Assembly: GCA_016931185.1 (NCBI GenBank)
Contig: JAFGFI010000059.1
Location: 1 to 43,756 of the forward strand
From: Anaerolineae bacterium
GTDB lineage: Bacteria > Chloroflexota > Anaerolineae > B4-G1 > SLSP01
DNA: 43,756 bases
Direction of reading: 5' to 3'
Below the pieces are notes generated by a model. It was not told the DNA's origin. It made no database searches and saw nothing but the letters and a program-made list of their open reading frames with translations. Below, piece by piece: positions 35,701 to 43,756 of this stretch. Position numbers and translations under genes: made by a program. The first letter of the stretch is position 1, and each line of letters begins with the position of its first letter.

Positions 35701-38700
35701 ATAGTCGTGGCATGATACTCAATGAAAATTATATTTTTGATAATGCTGCAGACCTTGGGGGTGGGATTTATCTGGAAGATTGCGCCATAGTTGCTATAGA
35801 AGATGCCGTTGAAAATAATTATGCAAGTACTTCCGGTGGCGGGGTCTACATGAAAGTTGTAACGGCTACAGTGCAAGGTATAACGGTTACCCATAATCAG
35901 GCGATCGACGATGGCGCTGGATTTTATCTATCGAATAGTCACGCTGTAGCCATCGCAGACGCGCGTATTGCATTGAATACGGCGCTCAAGTACGGCGGGG
36001 GAGTCTATCTAGATCAGAGCGATGCAGGATTAAGTAATACCCAAGTTTTAACCAACGTTGCTATGCGCGGTGGAGGTGTGTATTTTGAAGATAGTGATGC
36101 TCATCTCGAAAATAATGAGATCGTCGCCAATACTGCAACGTCTGGGGATGGGGGGGGAGTGTATGTATTCAGTAGTATGTGTACGCTTATGACCAACACA
36201 CTTAATAGTAATGTGACGCCGGGATATGGCGGTGCATTATATGTCACGAACAGCGATGGTATGATCGCGGAGCGCAACACAATTATGTTCAACACCGGCT
36301 ATATAGGGGGTGGGGTTGCCGTGATGAATAGTCAAGCGACGTTTACCGGAAATGTTGTTTTTTCTAATACTGCTAGTTTTCAGGGAGGCGGTATTTACGT
36401 CGACAAAAATGCCCCGCAATTTATTGATAATGATGTTACCCTTAATGCTGTATCCGGAACTAGGTCAACTACAGGGGGGGGGGGATTTTATCTTCGCGAT
36501 ACCAGTGCCCAACTTACGACTAATACCATCGCGACAAACACGGTTAATATACAAGGAGGGGGCCTATTTGTGTTTGGAACCGGGGGGACGCCTAATCTAA
36601 TCAGTAATACGATCAGGGCAAATACATCCGGTCTGCGAGGCGGAGGCGTTTACTTAAATGCCAGCAATGCACACCTTATCGCCAACACTATCGCTGAAAA
36701 TATTGCCGAGGGAACCTCCACTGTCTGGGCTTTGGGAGGTGGTGTATGTATTGACGGTAGTAACCCGCAACTCACTGGCAATCAGATTCGGGAGAACATA
36801 TCAGGTAAACGGGGCGGGGGTATCTTTACTCAGAATAGCGGCGCCCAAATTACCGGTAATACGATTATCGGCAACTCAACATTACGAGGTCGTGGGGGAG
36901 GGGTCTATATATATTCGGGAAATCCCACGTTAACGGATAACCTTATTAAGGGGAACCTATCGGTTGATGCGAGTTATGGAGAGGGAGGGGGTATATATGT
37001 AAATAACAATAATGCCACTATCAATCAAAATACGTTTAAGGATAATTTTGCAAACAACAACGGCGGCGGGATGTATATCATATATAGCAATAACCATCCC
37101 CCTTTAAATGGGAATGTTTTTCTCAATAACAAGGCTACCAATAATGGGGGGGGAATTTATTTGGATCGTCATAATGGCACGCTGCGCAATTTGGTTGTCG
37201 CGGGAAATAGTATTACTAATGGAATGGGCAGCGGGTTATATATTGCCGGCGCGTCCCCGAAATTGCTGCACACGACGGTAGCCCAGAATAGTGGCGGAGA
37301 TCAAACGGGGATCTCTATTGCTGAGTTTGGCGGTACGCTGAGTACTGTATTTTTAACGAATACCATCATTGCCGATCAACCGGTGGGCGTTTTTGTGAAC
37401 TCTGGTAGTACTGCCCATTTAGAAGGAACGTTGTGGTGGCAGAATACACAAGACACAGGGGGGATGGGCCACATCTATACGCACACGGTCAATGTATATG
37501 CCGATCCTGATTTTATAGCTCCCACTGCCGGGGATTATCACATCGGTGTGAACTCTTTTGCATTGGATGCGGGTGTAGATGGCGGTGTTACGACCGATTT
37601 GGACGGTGAAAGTCGCCCACACTTTTTGGGTTATGATATAGGCGCGGATGAATATGCAGGTACCTGCTTCGTGCGTCTCAATAACGCGCCACTGCGTTAT
37701 GCTACTATCCAGGAGGCGGTGGACGCCGCCAGTGCTGGAGATACGGTCAAAGTTGCCGGCACGTGCCGTGGGGTTGAATCGCACGCTGGAATGTCACAGA
37801 CCGTTTACCTGAATAAATCCATTACTATCCAGGGGGGATACGCGCTTACCAATTGGGATTATCCTGACCCTGTTGTTTATCCAACGATTGTGGATGCGGC
37901 AGGGCAAGGACGTGTCTTTTACATTACCGGTGCGGTACAGCCCACGCTTGCCGGGATGCGACTTATCGGCGGTGATGCAAGCGCGGCGGGTGACACGCGG
38001 GGTGGCGGCCTATATGTAACAACTGCGCAGGTCACACTGCGCGCGGTTGAGGTGATGAGCAATACGGCGCAAGATGGCGGTGGTCTTTATGTGCAGGGAG
38101 GCGCTGCGCAATTGGTCAACACCCTGATCGCGCATAACGATGCCGACCAACACGGAAGTGGTATCTATTTCCAGGGTGCAACGCACGATCTTAAACATCT
38201 GACACTGGCCCGGAATACTGGCAGTGAGGGTGTATACCTTGCCGGGAATAGCACGGCACGATTTACGAATACGATTCTTGTCAGCCATACCTTAGGTATC
38301 AATGTCACAGCAGGTAGTACTGCCGATATGGTGGCGACGTTGTGGGGAAGTGGTGACTGGGCTAACCAGACTAATTGGACTGCCGCTGGTACTTTCAATT
38401 CCGAGTCTGATATTGACGCCGATCCGGCTTTTGTTGCTCCTGACGCCGGAGATTACCATATTGAGGTCACTTCAGGAGCCAGGGATCGCGGGGTGGATGC
38501 GGGTGTCACGACCGACATTGATGGTGAGGCGCGGGATCTGAATCCCGATCTGGGTATAGATGAGTATCGCACTTGCTGGATACGACTCAATGATGATGCC
38601 ATTACCGAATACGCCGACATTCAAACCGCTATAGATGCCAGCACTGCTCCTGATGACGTGATCAAAGTGGCCGGGTATTGCGCCGGTGTTAATCAACGAC

Positions 38701-41700
38701 CACGCCAGGATATTATAACTTCTGGAACAGTGACCCAGGCAATCTACCTTAGCAAAACGCTCACCATCCAGGGTGGGTATACTATGACAAACTGGACGAC
38801 CCCTGATCCGCGAAACTATCCGACTACAATAGATGCGGTTGGGCAAGGGCGCGTCCTTTATATCACCGGGAATCTCGCAGGAGACATCCGGCCCACGTTG
38901 ATGAATTTACGTTTGGTGAACGGCGAGGCCACGGGATTGAGTGGTTCCGGGTCTGGGGATGCTGGCGGCGGTCTCTATAGCATCTCGGCGAACCCCATCA
39001 TCAGCAGTTGCCAGGTTCTCTCCAATGCCGGGGATTACGGTGGAGGTATATACATTGTAGATGGCGGGGTGCAGCTTTATAACACCATCATTGCCGGTAA
39101 TGAAGCAACACAACAGGGCGGTGCTATCCAGGGAGAGAGTGCAGCGTTGCACTTTATATATACCACCTTCGCCAATAATACGGGTAATACTGGGCTTTAT
39201 CTCAATACAAATAGTACTGCGTTGTTGACCAACACCATTTTGGCCGGCCATACGGTCGGAGTACAGACGGCTGGCGGCAGCAGTGCCGCCCTGGATGGGG
39301 TACTTTGGTGGGCAAACGGTACCAATTGGAGTGGCTCTGTCACTCGCAATCATGAACGTGTTGGAGATCCCGCGTTTGTATCTCCTGCATCGCAAGATTA
39401 CCACATCCTTGCCAGATCCGCAGCTATTGACGCGGTGGTCAATGCTGCCGGCATAGCGGCGGATGTGGACCTGGAACCACGCCCGGTGGGAGATGGATAT
39501 GACTTAGGCGCGGATGAGTTTTCTGTTGGCGTGCGCGTTAGTAAAACGGCGGCTCCCGATCCTGTGTTAGCAGGTGATACCCTGATGTTCACCATTATGG
39601 TCACCAATACCGGCAATGTCGCTTTTGATGCGGTCATTACCGATACTTTGCCGGACCATGTCACACCTGGTGGGGAGATGGTGTGGACGGCATCCATTCC
39701 CGCATCAGGTGGCGTTTGGAGCCAATCGTTTAATGTTACCGTTTCCCCTTCCTATGTTGGGCCGATTACCAACACCGGTGTTGTGACAACCATCGTAAAA
39801 GGTACGGCAACGGAATCGACGCTCATCGGTCCCACGCGTTATTTCACCCGCGCCGTTGGGGTGCGGCTGGGAGCTGATCTCAGTATTTCTAAGGTTACTA
39901 TGGCGGATACTGCGACTCCGGGCGATTGGGTGACCTATACCCTCACCTATGAAAATCTTGGTCCAAGCGTGGTTTCCGATGTCATCATTTCCGATCTGGT
40001 CCCTGTGTCTCTGATCAGTGTGACCTACACGAGCAGCGGCGCTATCGTTACTTCAACCGGCGGCACGAGTTATACCTGGGCCGTAGCGCCTTTGTCGCCA
40101 GGCAATGGGGGCACTATCACGGTTATCGGCACGTTAGATTCAGGGTACGCGGGGGGGTATGCCTTTACCAATACAGCCCACATTACCAATACTACAGAAG
40201 TGGGGGATCCTCCTGCTAACAATACGAGTATGCCGGTTACGATAATTGTGCTTAATGTAGCACCTATTGCCGGAGATGATACTGCCATCACCGATGAGGA
40301 CATCCCGGTTATCATCCCGGTGCGTGAAAACGATGAAGATCTGAATGGGGATGCGCTTTCTGTTATGGATGTTGGCTCTCCTATCACTGGGTCTACTACT
40401 ACGAATGGTGCTACTATAACATATATACCAGCACAGGATTTCTTCGGTACCGATATTTTTACGTACACGGTAAGCGATGGAAGTCTCACAGACGTGGGCG
40501 CCGTGACGGTCACCGTAAACTCCGTTAACGATCCGCCGCTTGGTGTGAGCGATAGTGTGACCACGGATGAGGATACGCCTATTGTATTCGATGTGTTGGC
40601 AAATGATATAGACGTGGATGGCGACTCGTTGATGATTGGAAGTGTTGGAATACCCGGTCACGGGAATGTGACTGCCGACGGTAACATGCTCACTTATACT
40701 CCCACACTTGATTTTAATGGGGTTGATGTATTCACTTACACGGTCAGCGACGGGGTTTTCGCGGATACAGCAACGGTGATGATGACAATCAATGCCGTGA
40801 ACGACGCTCCCGTAGCTCACGATGATACTGCAAATACTCCCGTGAATACGCCAAGAACGGTCGTTGTTCTGGGAAATGATACTGATGTGGAGGAAGATCC
40901 CCTTACTGTGGTAGCGGTGGGAAATCCCGCTGATGGCGCGGCTACTACGAATGGAACAACCGTGACGTATACACCTACGCCAAGTTTCACCGGTTACGAA
41001 GTTTTTACTTACACAATTAGTGACAGTGGACTGGAAGCAACCGGTACGATTACGATTCATGTGGGGGCCGCCAATCACGCGCCTATTGCCATAGATGATA
41101 CAGCGATCACAGTTGAGGATACGTCAGTAGCGGTCAAACCGTTAAGCAATGACACGGACCCTGATGGAGATACACTTGCGGTGGATGCTATCATACAACC
41201 CGCGCATGGCAGCGCCGTGTATAGCGCGAATCGTGTTGTTTATACCCCCAATCCAGATTTTAACGGCTCTGACGTGATTACCTACACAGTAAGTGATGGT
41301 CAATTGACTGATATGGCTCTCATTTACATTACAGTGACCCCGGTTAATGACCGTCCGGTGGCTGTTCATGATGATTTCACTGTGACAGAGGATACACCTA
41401 TCAGTTTAGATGTATTGGCAAATGACAGGGATGTTGACGTAGAGGATATATTGGGTATCAGCGCGGTTAGCATACCGCTTCACGGTAATATTCATATAAG
41501 CGGTACCACCGCGTTGATCTATACACCTACATTGAACTACAACGGTATAGATGTTTTCACTTATACGGTAAGCGACAATGTGCTTGCGCCAGATGGCCCG
41601 CTGACCGACACGGCCATTGTTACTTTAACTATTACACCGGTCAATGATCCACCTGTTGCCACTGATGTTACTGTTAATACTGACGAAAAGACTGTTATCA

Positions 41701-43460
41701 CCGGTATGCTCTTCGTGATCGATCCAGACGTAGGGGATACCCTCTCGTATTCACTTGGCGCTGCGCCATCTTATGGCAGTGCTGCCGTAACGACGACCAC
41801 AGGCGTGTGGCATTACATTCCGGCAGATCTCAGCGCCGATTATACGGTGACTTTCACGATTCACGTTACTGATGGTGCGTTGATGGATACTGCGACTATC
41901 ACTGTAAATGTAACTGCGGTTAATGATCCTCCGCAGCCTACTCCTGATACTGTAGAAATCAATGAAGATCAATCGATTGCGATATTCCCCTTGAATAACG
42001 ATCACGATGATGGCTTGGATGCCGGTGGTTCACTTTTCCTCACTGCTGTAGGACTTCCTCAGCACGGTGCGGTAACCTACATTTCTACATCGGCTACTCT
42101 CTTCTATACCCCGTCAACTAATTTTAATGGCATAGATACATTCACCTATACTGTCAGTGATGGACAATTGATGGCTCATAGTGCAGTTAATATAACCGTG
42201 CTTGCTGTTAATGATGCTCCCAGCTTCACACCAGGTATTGATCCTGTAGTCGTGGCTGAAGATGTAGGAGTACAGACACTGAGTTGGGCCTCGGCTATCT
42301 CTCCCGGCCCAGCTGATGAAACAGAGCAAGGATTAGATTTCACCCTGGTGAATGACAGTCCTACATTCTTTACGGTGCAGCCGGATTTACAGGAGACGAG
42401 TGGGGAACTTACCTTCACTCCTGCTCCTGATGTTTATGGCAGCGTCCAAGTTACGGCAACACTGCAGGATAATGGCGGGACGGCGAATGGGGGTGTGGAT
42501 ACATTCACGATGACCTTTACCATTGAGATCTCACCTGTAAATGATCCTCCTTATGATATCAACTTAAGCAATGCTGAGATAGCCGAAGACCTGCCTATCA
42601 GTACTACCGTGGGGACGTTTACCAGTAGCGATGTGGATATAGACGATGTATATACTTATACTTTGGTTTCTGGATCGGGCGATAGTGATAATGGCGACTT
42701 CGCTATTGTTGGTGATGTACTTAAAACTCGTTCCACTTTTGATTATGAAACTCGCAACTCCTACAGCATCCGGGTGCGCAGTATGGATAGCGGCGGGAGT
42801 AGTTTTGAAAAAGTGTGCATGATTCTTATCACCGATAGCAATGAAGCCCCATTCTTCACCAGTATGCCAGTGACGACAGCAATGGAAGATACTGTGTATA
42901 CTTATACCATCACAGCGGATGATGTGGATGCAGGAGACGTATTGACGATTACTGCGCCTACACTCCCCACCTGGCTATCGCTAACTGGCAATCGAAGTGG
43001 CGCGACCTTATCCGGCACGCCTACCTTCACGGAAATGGGAGAGCATCCAATTGTACTCCAGGTACAGGATACCGGTGGATTGATCACTTCCCAGTCGTTC
43101 ACCGTCACGGTGACATTTACACCGCTGGATATTCTTGCTACATACCCTATCAGCGAAGCGATGGATGTGACGATCGGTACATCGGTTATGATTACCTTCA
43201 GCAAGGTAATAAACACGAGCACCCTGACCTTCTCAGTGATTCCTGATCCAGGTGGATGGCAATTCGTGTGGAGTGCGGGAGATAGGGTTGTCACGTTGCA
43301 GCATAATGACTTTGCTTCTGATACACGTTATACGTTTACTGTCACCGCGGCTTCTGACTTGGCCGGTAACCCACTATCACACCCTTATGTCTGGTCGTTT
43401 ACAACTGAAATAACCGGATATTCTATTTACCTGCCAACTGTGGTGCGAAATACATATTGA
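32721..43460 (+). CDS. Giant secreted multi-domain repeat protein (beta-helix, DUF11, tandem Ig/cadherin-like)
   Basis: This is a 3579-residue export protein. Residues 1 to about 39 form a signal peptide (VFVIVTLLWTMLSLSI). A concanavalin/LamG-like domain (LRLWLRADKGV, WADQSGNG) and an associated segment fill about 50-460. A nidogen-like beta domain covers about 480-655, and DUF11 about 657-785. Three parallel-beta-helix modules follow, each opening with TC[FW][VI]RL or CWARV and closing with a DYHI...DxGADE-type anchor-Q end (about 788-1645, 1648-1950 and 1951-2268). The first is rich in GGGxY/NTA turns. Two more DUF11 domains come next (about 2268-2514), then eight tandem-95-type Ig-like repeats from residue 2515 ending in VNDPP-like linkers. 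A cadherin-like, a He_PIG-like and a Big_5-like domain follow, then the tail YSIYLPTVVRNTY. A surface or extracellular adhesive role is inferred. No catalytic domain is recognised. Confidence 0.9.
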   Translation: MKSNLLYQRACKAFVFVIVTLLWTMLSLSIRPTKIVLAGSGPGGVGDTQGTSSLRLWLRADKGVYTDEACSTVILKNAPVACWADQSGNGSHVLQFNAMWQPTYRDSRAGNGYKPALEFITDTLTTTHGVQLFSAPDSGFTMMVVFDSDDVEARKQLLGYGSAHTTAENHNLELGYDMGSVGLHRGDDNATLTSGQVITNHTYTILSTLVLTSGNAPDNIRIFKNGTAQTLALEGSGWLSATHYPVTSVPLDIGARRDGNDPNYPDIAPGEFHMGDIAEMIAYTTTLNTAQRTIVENYLNAKYNRIVISNDKYSGPYVKDLVGIGKEADGIHTASSSAGLILEDAGYLEKNGDYIFAGHSADTNSTTAANLPTGIASRWTREWYIAKVYPIGEQRHGDVVLKFDFSEGGIAGTPNGLYVLLWRNRTWDTFEVLQTTSYIVGDQVIFVTPALLDNGYYTLGKVAFSDYTVEDSQQPAGPVYGFEDISGGASVVFTDSDQITGSVSLGFTFNFYDVDYEEVYIGTDGFITFIPDQPDDSTLQTLPNAGDPNGIIAGWWGDLDPYDPPLGNGNVYARMEGSAPERYFIVQYEQVEYEDNTSTPYSVTFQIKLFESSNIIEIHYKNIDIRYQPLVGIENQAGTQGLQYYYSKSPFIERAVRFARSPLILDKTVTDSTPRVGDKITYTLVLRSNLTETTHTAALSETLDNGLTYFETVLYDPAQSGAVATFAGQTLRIHSLEIAAGQRITLTIPVMVENTVLPATQLMNTSQITSVEAPKYTENALAIVADTCWARVAGAAKIYDNVQDAIEAASADDIVQIAGYCLDVETRGSAALTLQQVAYLTKSLTLRGGYTPDFSGEADPDTNATILDARDLGRVVYISGSDPPVTATVEGLQLEGGNAGLGGGVLNGGGGVYALTSTLTLSRTYISRSSAQQGGGMYADNSILTLTDNHIFSNTASEEGGGVYIVNASAVTLTGNLIMTNTASEEGGGGRLLHSRGMILNENYIFDNAADLGGGIYLEDCAIVAIEDAVENNYASTSGGGVYMKVVTATVQGITVTHNQAIDDGAGFYLSNSHAVAIADARIALNTALKYGGGVYLDQSDAGLSNTQVLTNVAMRGGGVYFEDSDAHLENNEIVANTATSGDGGGVYVFSSMCTLMTNTLNSNVTPGYGGALYVTNSDGMIAERNTIMFNTGYIGGGVAVMNSQATFTGNVVFSNTASFQGGGIYVDKNAPQFIDNDVTLNAVSGTRSTTGGGGFYLRDTSAQLTTNTIATNTVNIQGGGLFVFGTGGTPNLISNTIRANTSGLRGGGVYLNASNAHLIANTIAENIAEGTSTVWALGGGVCIDGSNPQLTGNQIRENISGKRGGGIFTQNSGAQITGNTIIGNSTLRGRGGGVYIYSGNPTLTDNLIKGNLSVDASYGEGGGIYVNNNNATINQNTFKDNFANNNGGGMYIIYSNNHPPLNGNVFLNNKATNNGGGIYLDRHNGTLRNLVVAGNSITNGMGSGLYIAGASPKLLHTTVAQNSGGDQTGISIAEFGGTLSTVFLTNTIIADQPVGVFVNSGSTAHLEGTLWWQNTQDTGGMGHIYTHTVNVYADPDFIAPTAGDYHIGVNSFALDAGVDGGVTTDLDGESRPHFLGYDIGADEYAGTCFVRLNNAPLRYATIQEAVDAASAGDTVKVAGTCRGVESHAGMSQTVYLNKSITIQGGYALTNWDYPDPVVYPTIVDAAGQGRVFYITGAVQPTLAGMRLIGGDASAAGDTRGGGLYVTTAQVTLRAVEVMSNTAQDGGGLYVQGGAAQLVNTLIAHNDADQHGSGIYFQGATHDLKHLTLARNTGSEGVYLAGNSTARFTNTILVSHTLGINVTAGSTADMVATLWGSGDWANQTNWTAAGTFNSESDIDADPAFVAPDAGDYHIEVTSGARDRGVDAGVTTDIDGEARDLNPDLGIDEYRTCWIRLNDDAITEYADIQTAIDASTAPDDVIKVAGYCAGVNQRPRQDIITSGTVTQAIYLSKTLTIQGGYTMTNWTTPDPRNYPTTIDAVGQGRVLYITGNLAGDIRPTLMNLRLVNGEATGLSGSGSGDAGGGLYSISANPIISSCQVLSNAGDYGGGIYIVDGGVQLYNTIIAGNEATQQGGAIQGESAALHFIYTTFANNTGNTGLYLNTNSTALLTNTILAGHTVGVQTAGGSSAALDGVLWWANGTNWSGSVTRNHERVGDPAFVSPASQDYHILARSAAIDAVVNAAGIAADVDLEPRPVGDGYDLGADEFSVGVRVSKTAAPDPVLAGDTLMFTIMVTNTGNVAFDAVITDTLPDHVTPGGEMVWTASIPASGGVWSQSFNVTVSPSYVGPITNTGVVTTIVKGTATESTLIGPTRYFTRAVGVRLGADLSISKVTMADTATPGDWVTYTLTYENLGPSVVSDVIISDLVPVSLISVTYTSSGAIVTSTGGTSYTWAVAPLSPGNGGTITVIGTLDSGYAGGYAFTNTAHITNTTEVGDPPANNTSMPVTIIVLNVAPIAGDDTAITDEDIPVIIPVRENDEDLNGDALSVMDVGSPITGSTTTNGATITYIPAQDFFGTDIFTYTVSDGSLTDVGAVTVTVNSVNDPPLGVSDSVTTDEDTPIVFDVLANDIDVDGDSLMIGSVGIPGHGNVTADGNMLTYTPTLDFNGVDVFTYTVSDGVFADTATVMMTINAVNDAPVAHDDTANTPVNTPRTVVVLGNDTDVEEDPLTVVAVGNPADGAATTNGTTVTYTPTPSFTGYEVFTYTISDSGLEATGTITIHVGAANHAPIAIDDTAITVEDTSVAVKPLSNDTDPDGDTLAVDAIIQPAHGSAVYSANRVVYTPNPDFNGSDVITYTVSDGQLTDMALIYITVTPVNDRPVAVHDDFTVTEDTPISLDVLANDRDVDVEDILGISAVSIPLHGNIHISGTTALIYTPTLNYNGIDVFTYTVSDNVLAPDGPLTDTAIVTLTITPVNDPPVATDVTVNTDEKTVITGMLFVIDPDVGDTLSYSLGAAPSYGSAAVTTTTGVWHYIPADLSADYTVTFTIHVTDGALMDTATITVNVTAVNDPPQPTPDTVEINEDQSIAIFPLNNDHDDGLDAGGSLFLTAVGLPQHGAVTYISTSATLFYTPSTNFNGIDTFTYTVSDGQLMAHSAVNITVLAVNDAPSFTPGIDPVVVAEDVGVQTLSWASAISPGPADETEQGLDFTLVNDSPTFFTVQPDLQETSGELTFTPAPDVYGSVQVTATLQDNGGTANGGVDTFTMTFTIEISPVNDPPYDINLSNAEIAEDLPISTTVGTFTSSDVDIDDVYTYTLVSGSGDSDNGDFAIVGDVLKTRSTFDYETRNSYSIRVRSMDSGGSSFEKVCMILITDSNEAPFFTSMPVTTAMEDTVYTYTITADDVDAGDVLTITAPTLPTWLSLTGNRSGATLSGTPTFTEMGEHPIVLQVQDTGGLITSQSFTVTVTFTPLDILATYPISEAMDVTIGTSVMITFSKVINTSTLTFSVIPDPGGWQFVWSAGDRVVTLQHNDFASDTRYTFTVTAASDLAGNPLSHPYVWSFTTEITGYSIYLPTVVRNTY
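36474..36484 (+). repeat. Poly-G tract of 11 bases inside the giant protein gene
   Basis: Eleven consecutive G encode Gly1252-1255 (ACA-GGG-GGG-GGG-GGA). Loss of one G would put translation into a frame ending at TAA 36598-36600. Gain of one G would end at TAA 36521-36523. Tracts of eight G also occur at 36150-36157 and 37146-37153 in the same gene. Confidence 0.9.
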
Positions 43461-43553
43461 CTTAGGATAATCATTCAATAAATAATACTCTCTGTTAAAT
43501 CCATCGGTATGTGTTTAGTTTTGTGAGCAAACGGTGCCGTTGATGGCAGCAAA

Positions 43554-43567
43554 GCGGCTAAAGCCGC
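43554..43567. repeat. Small hairpin inside the MITE-like element
   Basis: GCGGCT (43554-43559) and AGCCGC (43562-43567) form a 6-bp stem around AA. Confidence 0.6.
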
Positions 43568-43577
43568 AGGAAAGAGA

Positions 43578-43616
43578 GTTTTTTCGTTGGCGGGCGTAGC
43601 CCGCCAACGAAAAAAC
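43578..43616. repeat. Perfect 18-bp hairpin inside the MITE-like element
   Basis: GTTTTTTCGTTGGCGGGC (43578-43595) and its exact reverse complement (43599-43616) flank a GTA loop. It is strong enough to act as a transcription barrier for the upstream giant gene in either direction, but no T-run follows the stem. Confidence 0.85.
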
Positions 43617-43756
43617 ATCCCCCATCCCTCGTTTCTGTCTGGAGCAGGTAACAGAAAACGGTAATCGCTCACAAAACTAAACGGTTACAGTATCTTATCA
43701 ATAATCCGGGGGAGACCTCCTTGCGTGACCAGCCCTTGCCGAAAATGCCAAATACA

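Larger units (their letters stand above)
43507..43688. mobile_element. 182-bp MITE-like inverted-repeat element
   Basis: Terminal arms at 43507-43528 and 43667-43688 are inverted repeats of 22 bp with 3 mismatches. The inner 16 bp (GTTTAGTTTTGTGAGC, 43513-43528) are perfect. The outer ends begin GTA. The right arm matches the element end at 65-86. There is no transposase and no obvious 8-bp target duplication on the flanks. It starts 46 nt after the giant protein's stop and may be a non-autonomous relative of the element at the left edge. The 46 nt before it and the 68 nt after it show nothing recognisable. Confidence 0.65.

Noticed and set aside
35400..37200. Many G-rich short repeats that resemble a tandem array or G-quadruplex block
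   Set aside because: They are explained by GGG-x-Y codons of beta-helix turns. Only the G11 and G8 tracts stand out.
1..43756. A 43-kb composite transposon between the two element ends
   Set aside because: The ends have the same orientation, no matching target duplication is visible, and the contents are ordinary chromosomal genes. An assembly break at repeats is simpler.

Overview
The window most likely comes from a Chloroflexota bacterium of the Anaerolineae/Caldilineae type, probably an environmental genome. I infer this from the gene families present: a YfhO-type membrane protein joined to a flippase, zinc-ribbon/cyclase/AAA/TPR regulators, a Roadblock-V4R-response regulator set, and a giant secreted protein with DUF11, beta-helix and Ig-like repeats ending in a 'YLPxVxR' tail. 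No rRNA, tRNA, CRISPR array or phage structural gene was seen.

Layout. (1) 1-4570, minus strand: a decaying hydrolase cluster. The terminus of an insertion element (65-86) cuts a tannase/feruloyl-esterase gene. Upstream of it is a ceramidase-like gene broken by a 1-nt frameshift and a nonsense codon. Upstream again is an intact metallo-beta-lactamase/esterase fusion. (2) 5141-7074, plus strand: a compact signalling operon (Roadblock/LC7, V4R, REC plus degenerate GGDEF) ending in a strong terminator. (3) 7222-13006, plus strand: a 1442-aa YfhO/flippase fusion and a long coiled-coil protein. (4) 13099-27782, minus strand: amidohydrolase, VTT membrane protein, nucleotide-sugar dehydrogenase, degenerate tyrosine recombinase, alpha/beta hydrolase, a 14-blade Reg_prop hybrid histidine kinase, a GH63-like glycosidase, PlsY and a GH29 fucosidase. 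(5) 28305-32620, plus strand: a cyclic-nucleotide-binding protein followed 2 nt later by a zinc-ribbon/class III cyclase/AAA/TPR protein. (6) 32721-43460, plus strand: a 3579-residue secreted repeat protein. (7) 43507-43688: a 182-bp inverted-repeat element whose termini match the element end at the left edge of the window.

How the parts may work together (inference). The propeller-type hybrid kinase between glycosidases and hydrolases suggests polymer or glycan sensing and breakdown. The YfhO/flippase fusion and the nucleotide-sugar dehydrogenase suggest surface glycan building. The giant protein suggests surface contact. Its coding sequence holds an 11-G tract, so slipped-strand switching is possible. 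The cyclase/cNMP-binding pair and the Roadblock-V4R-REC operon are two separate signalling modules, each with substitutions at positions normally needed for catalysis. These make them the best candidates for undescribed biology in the window.
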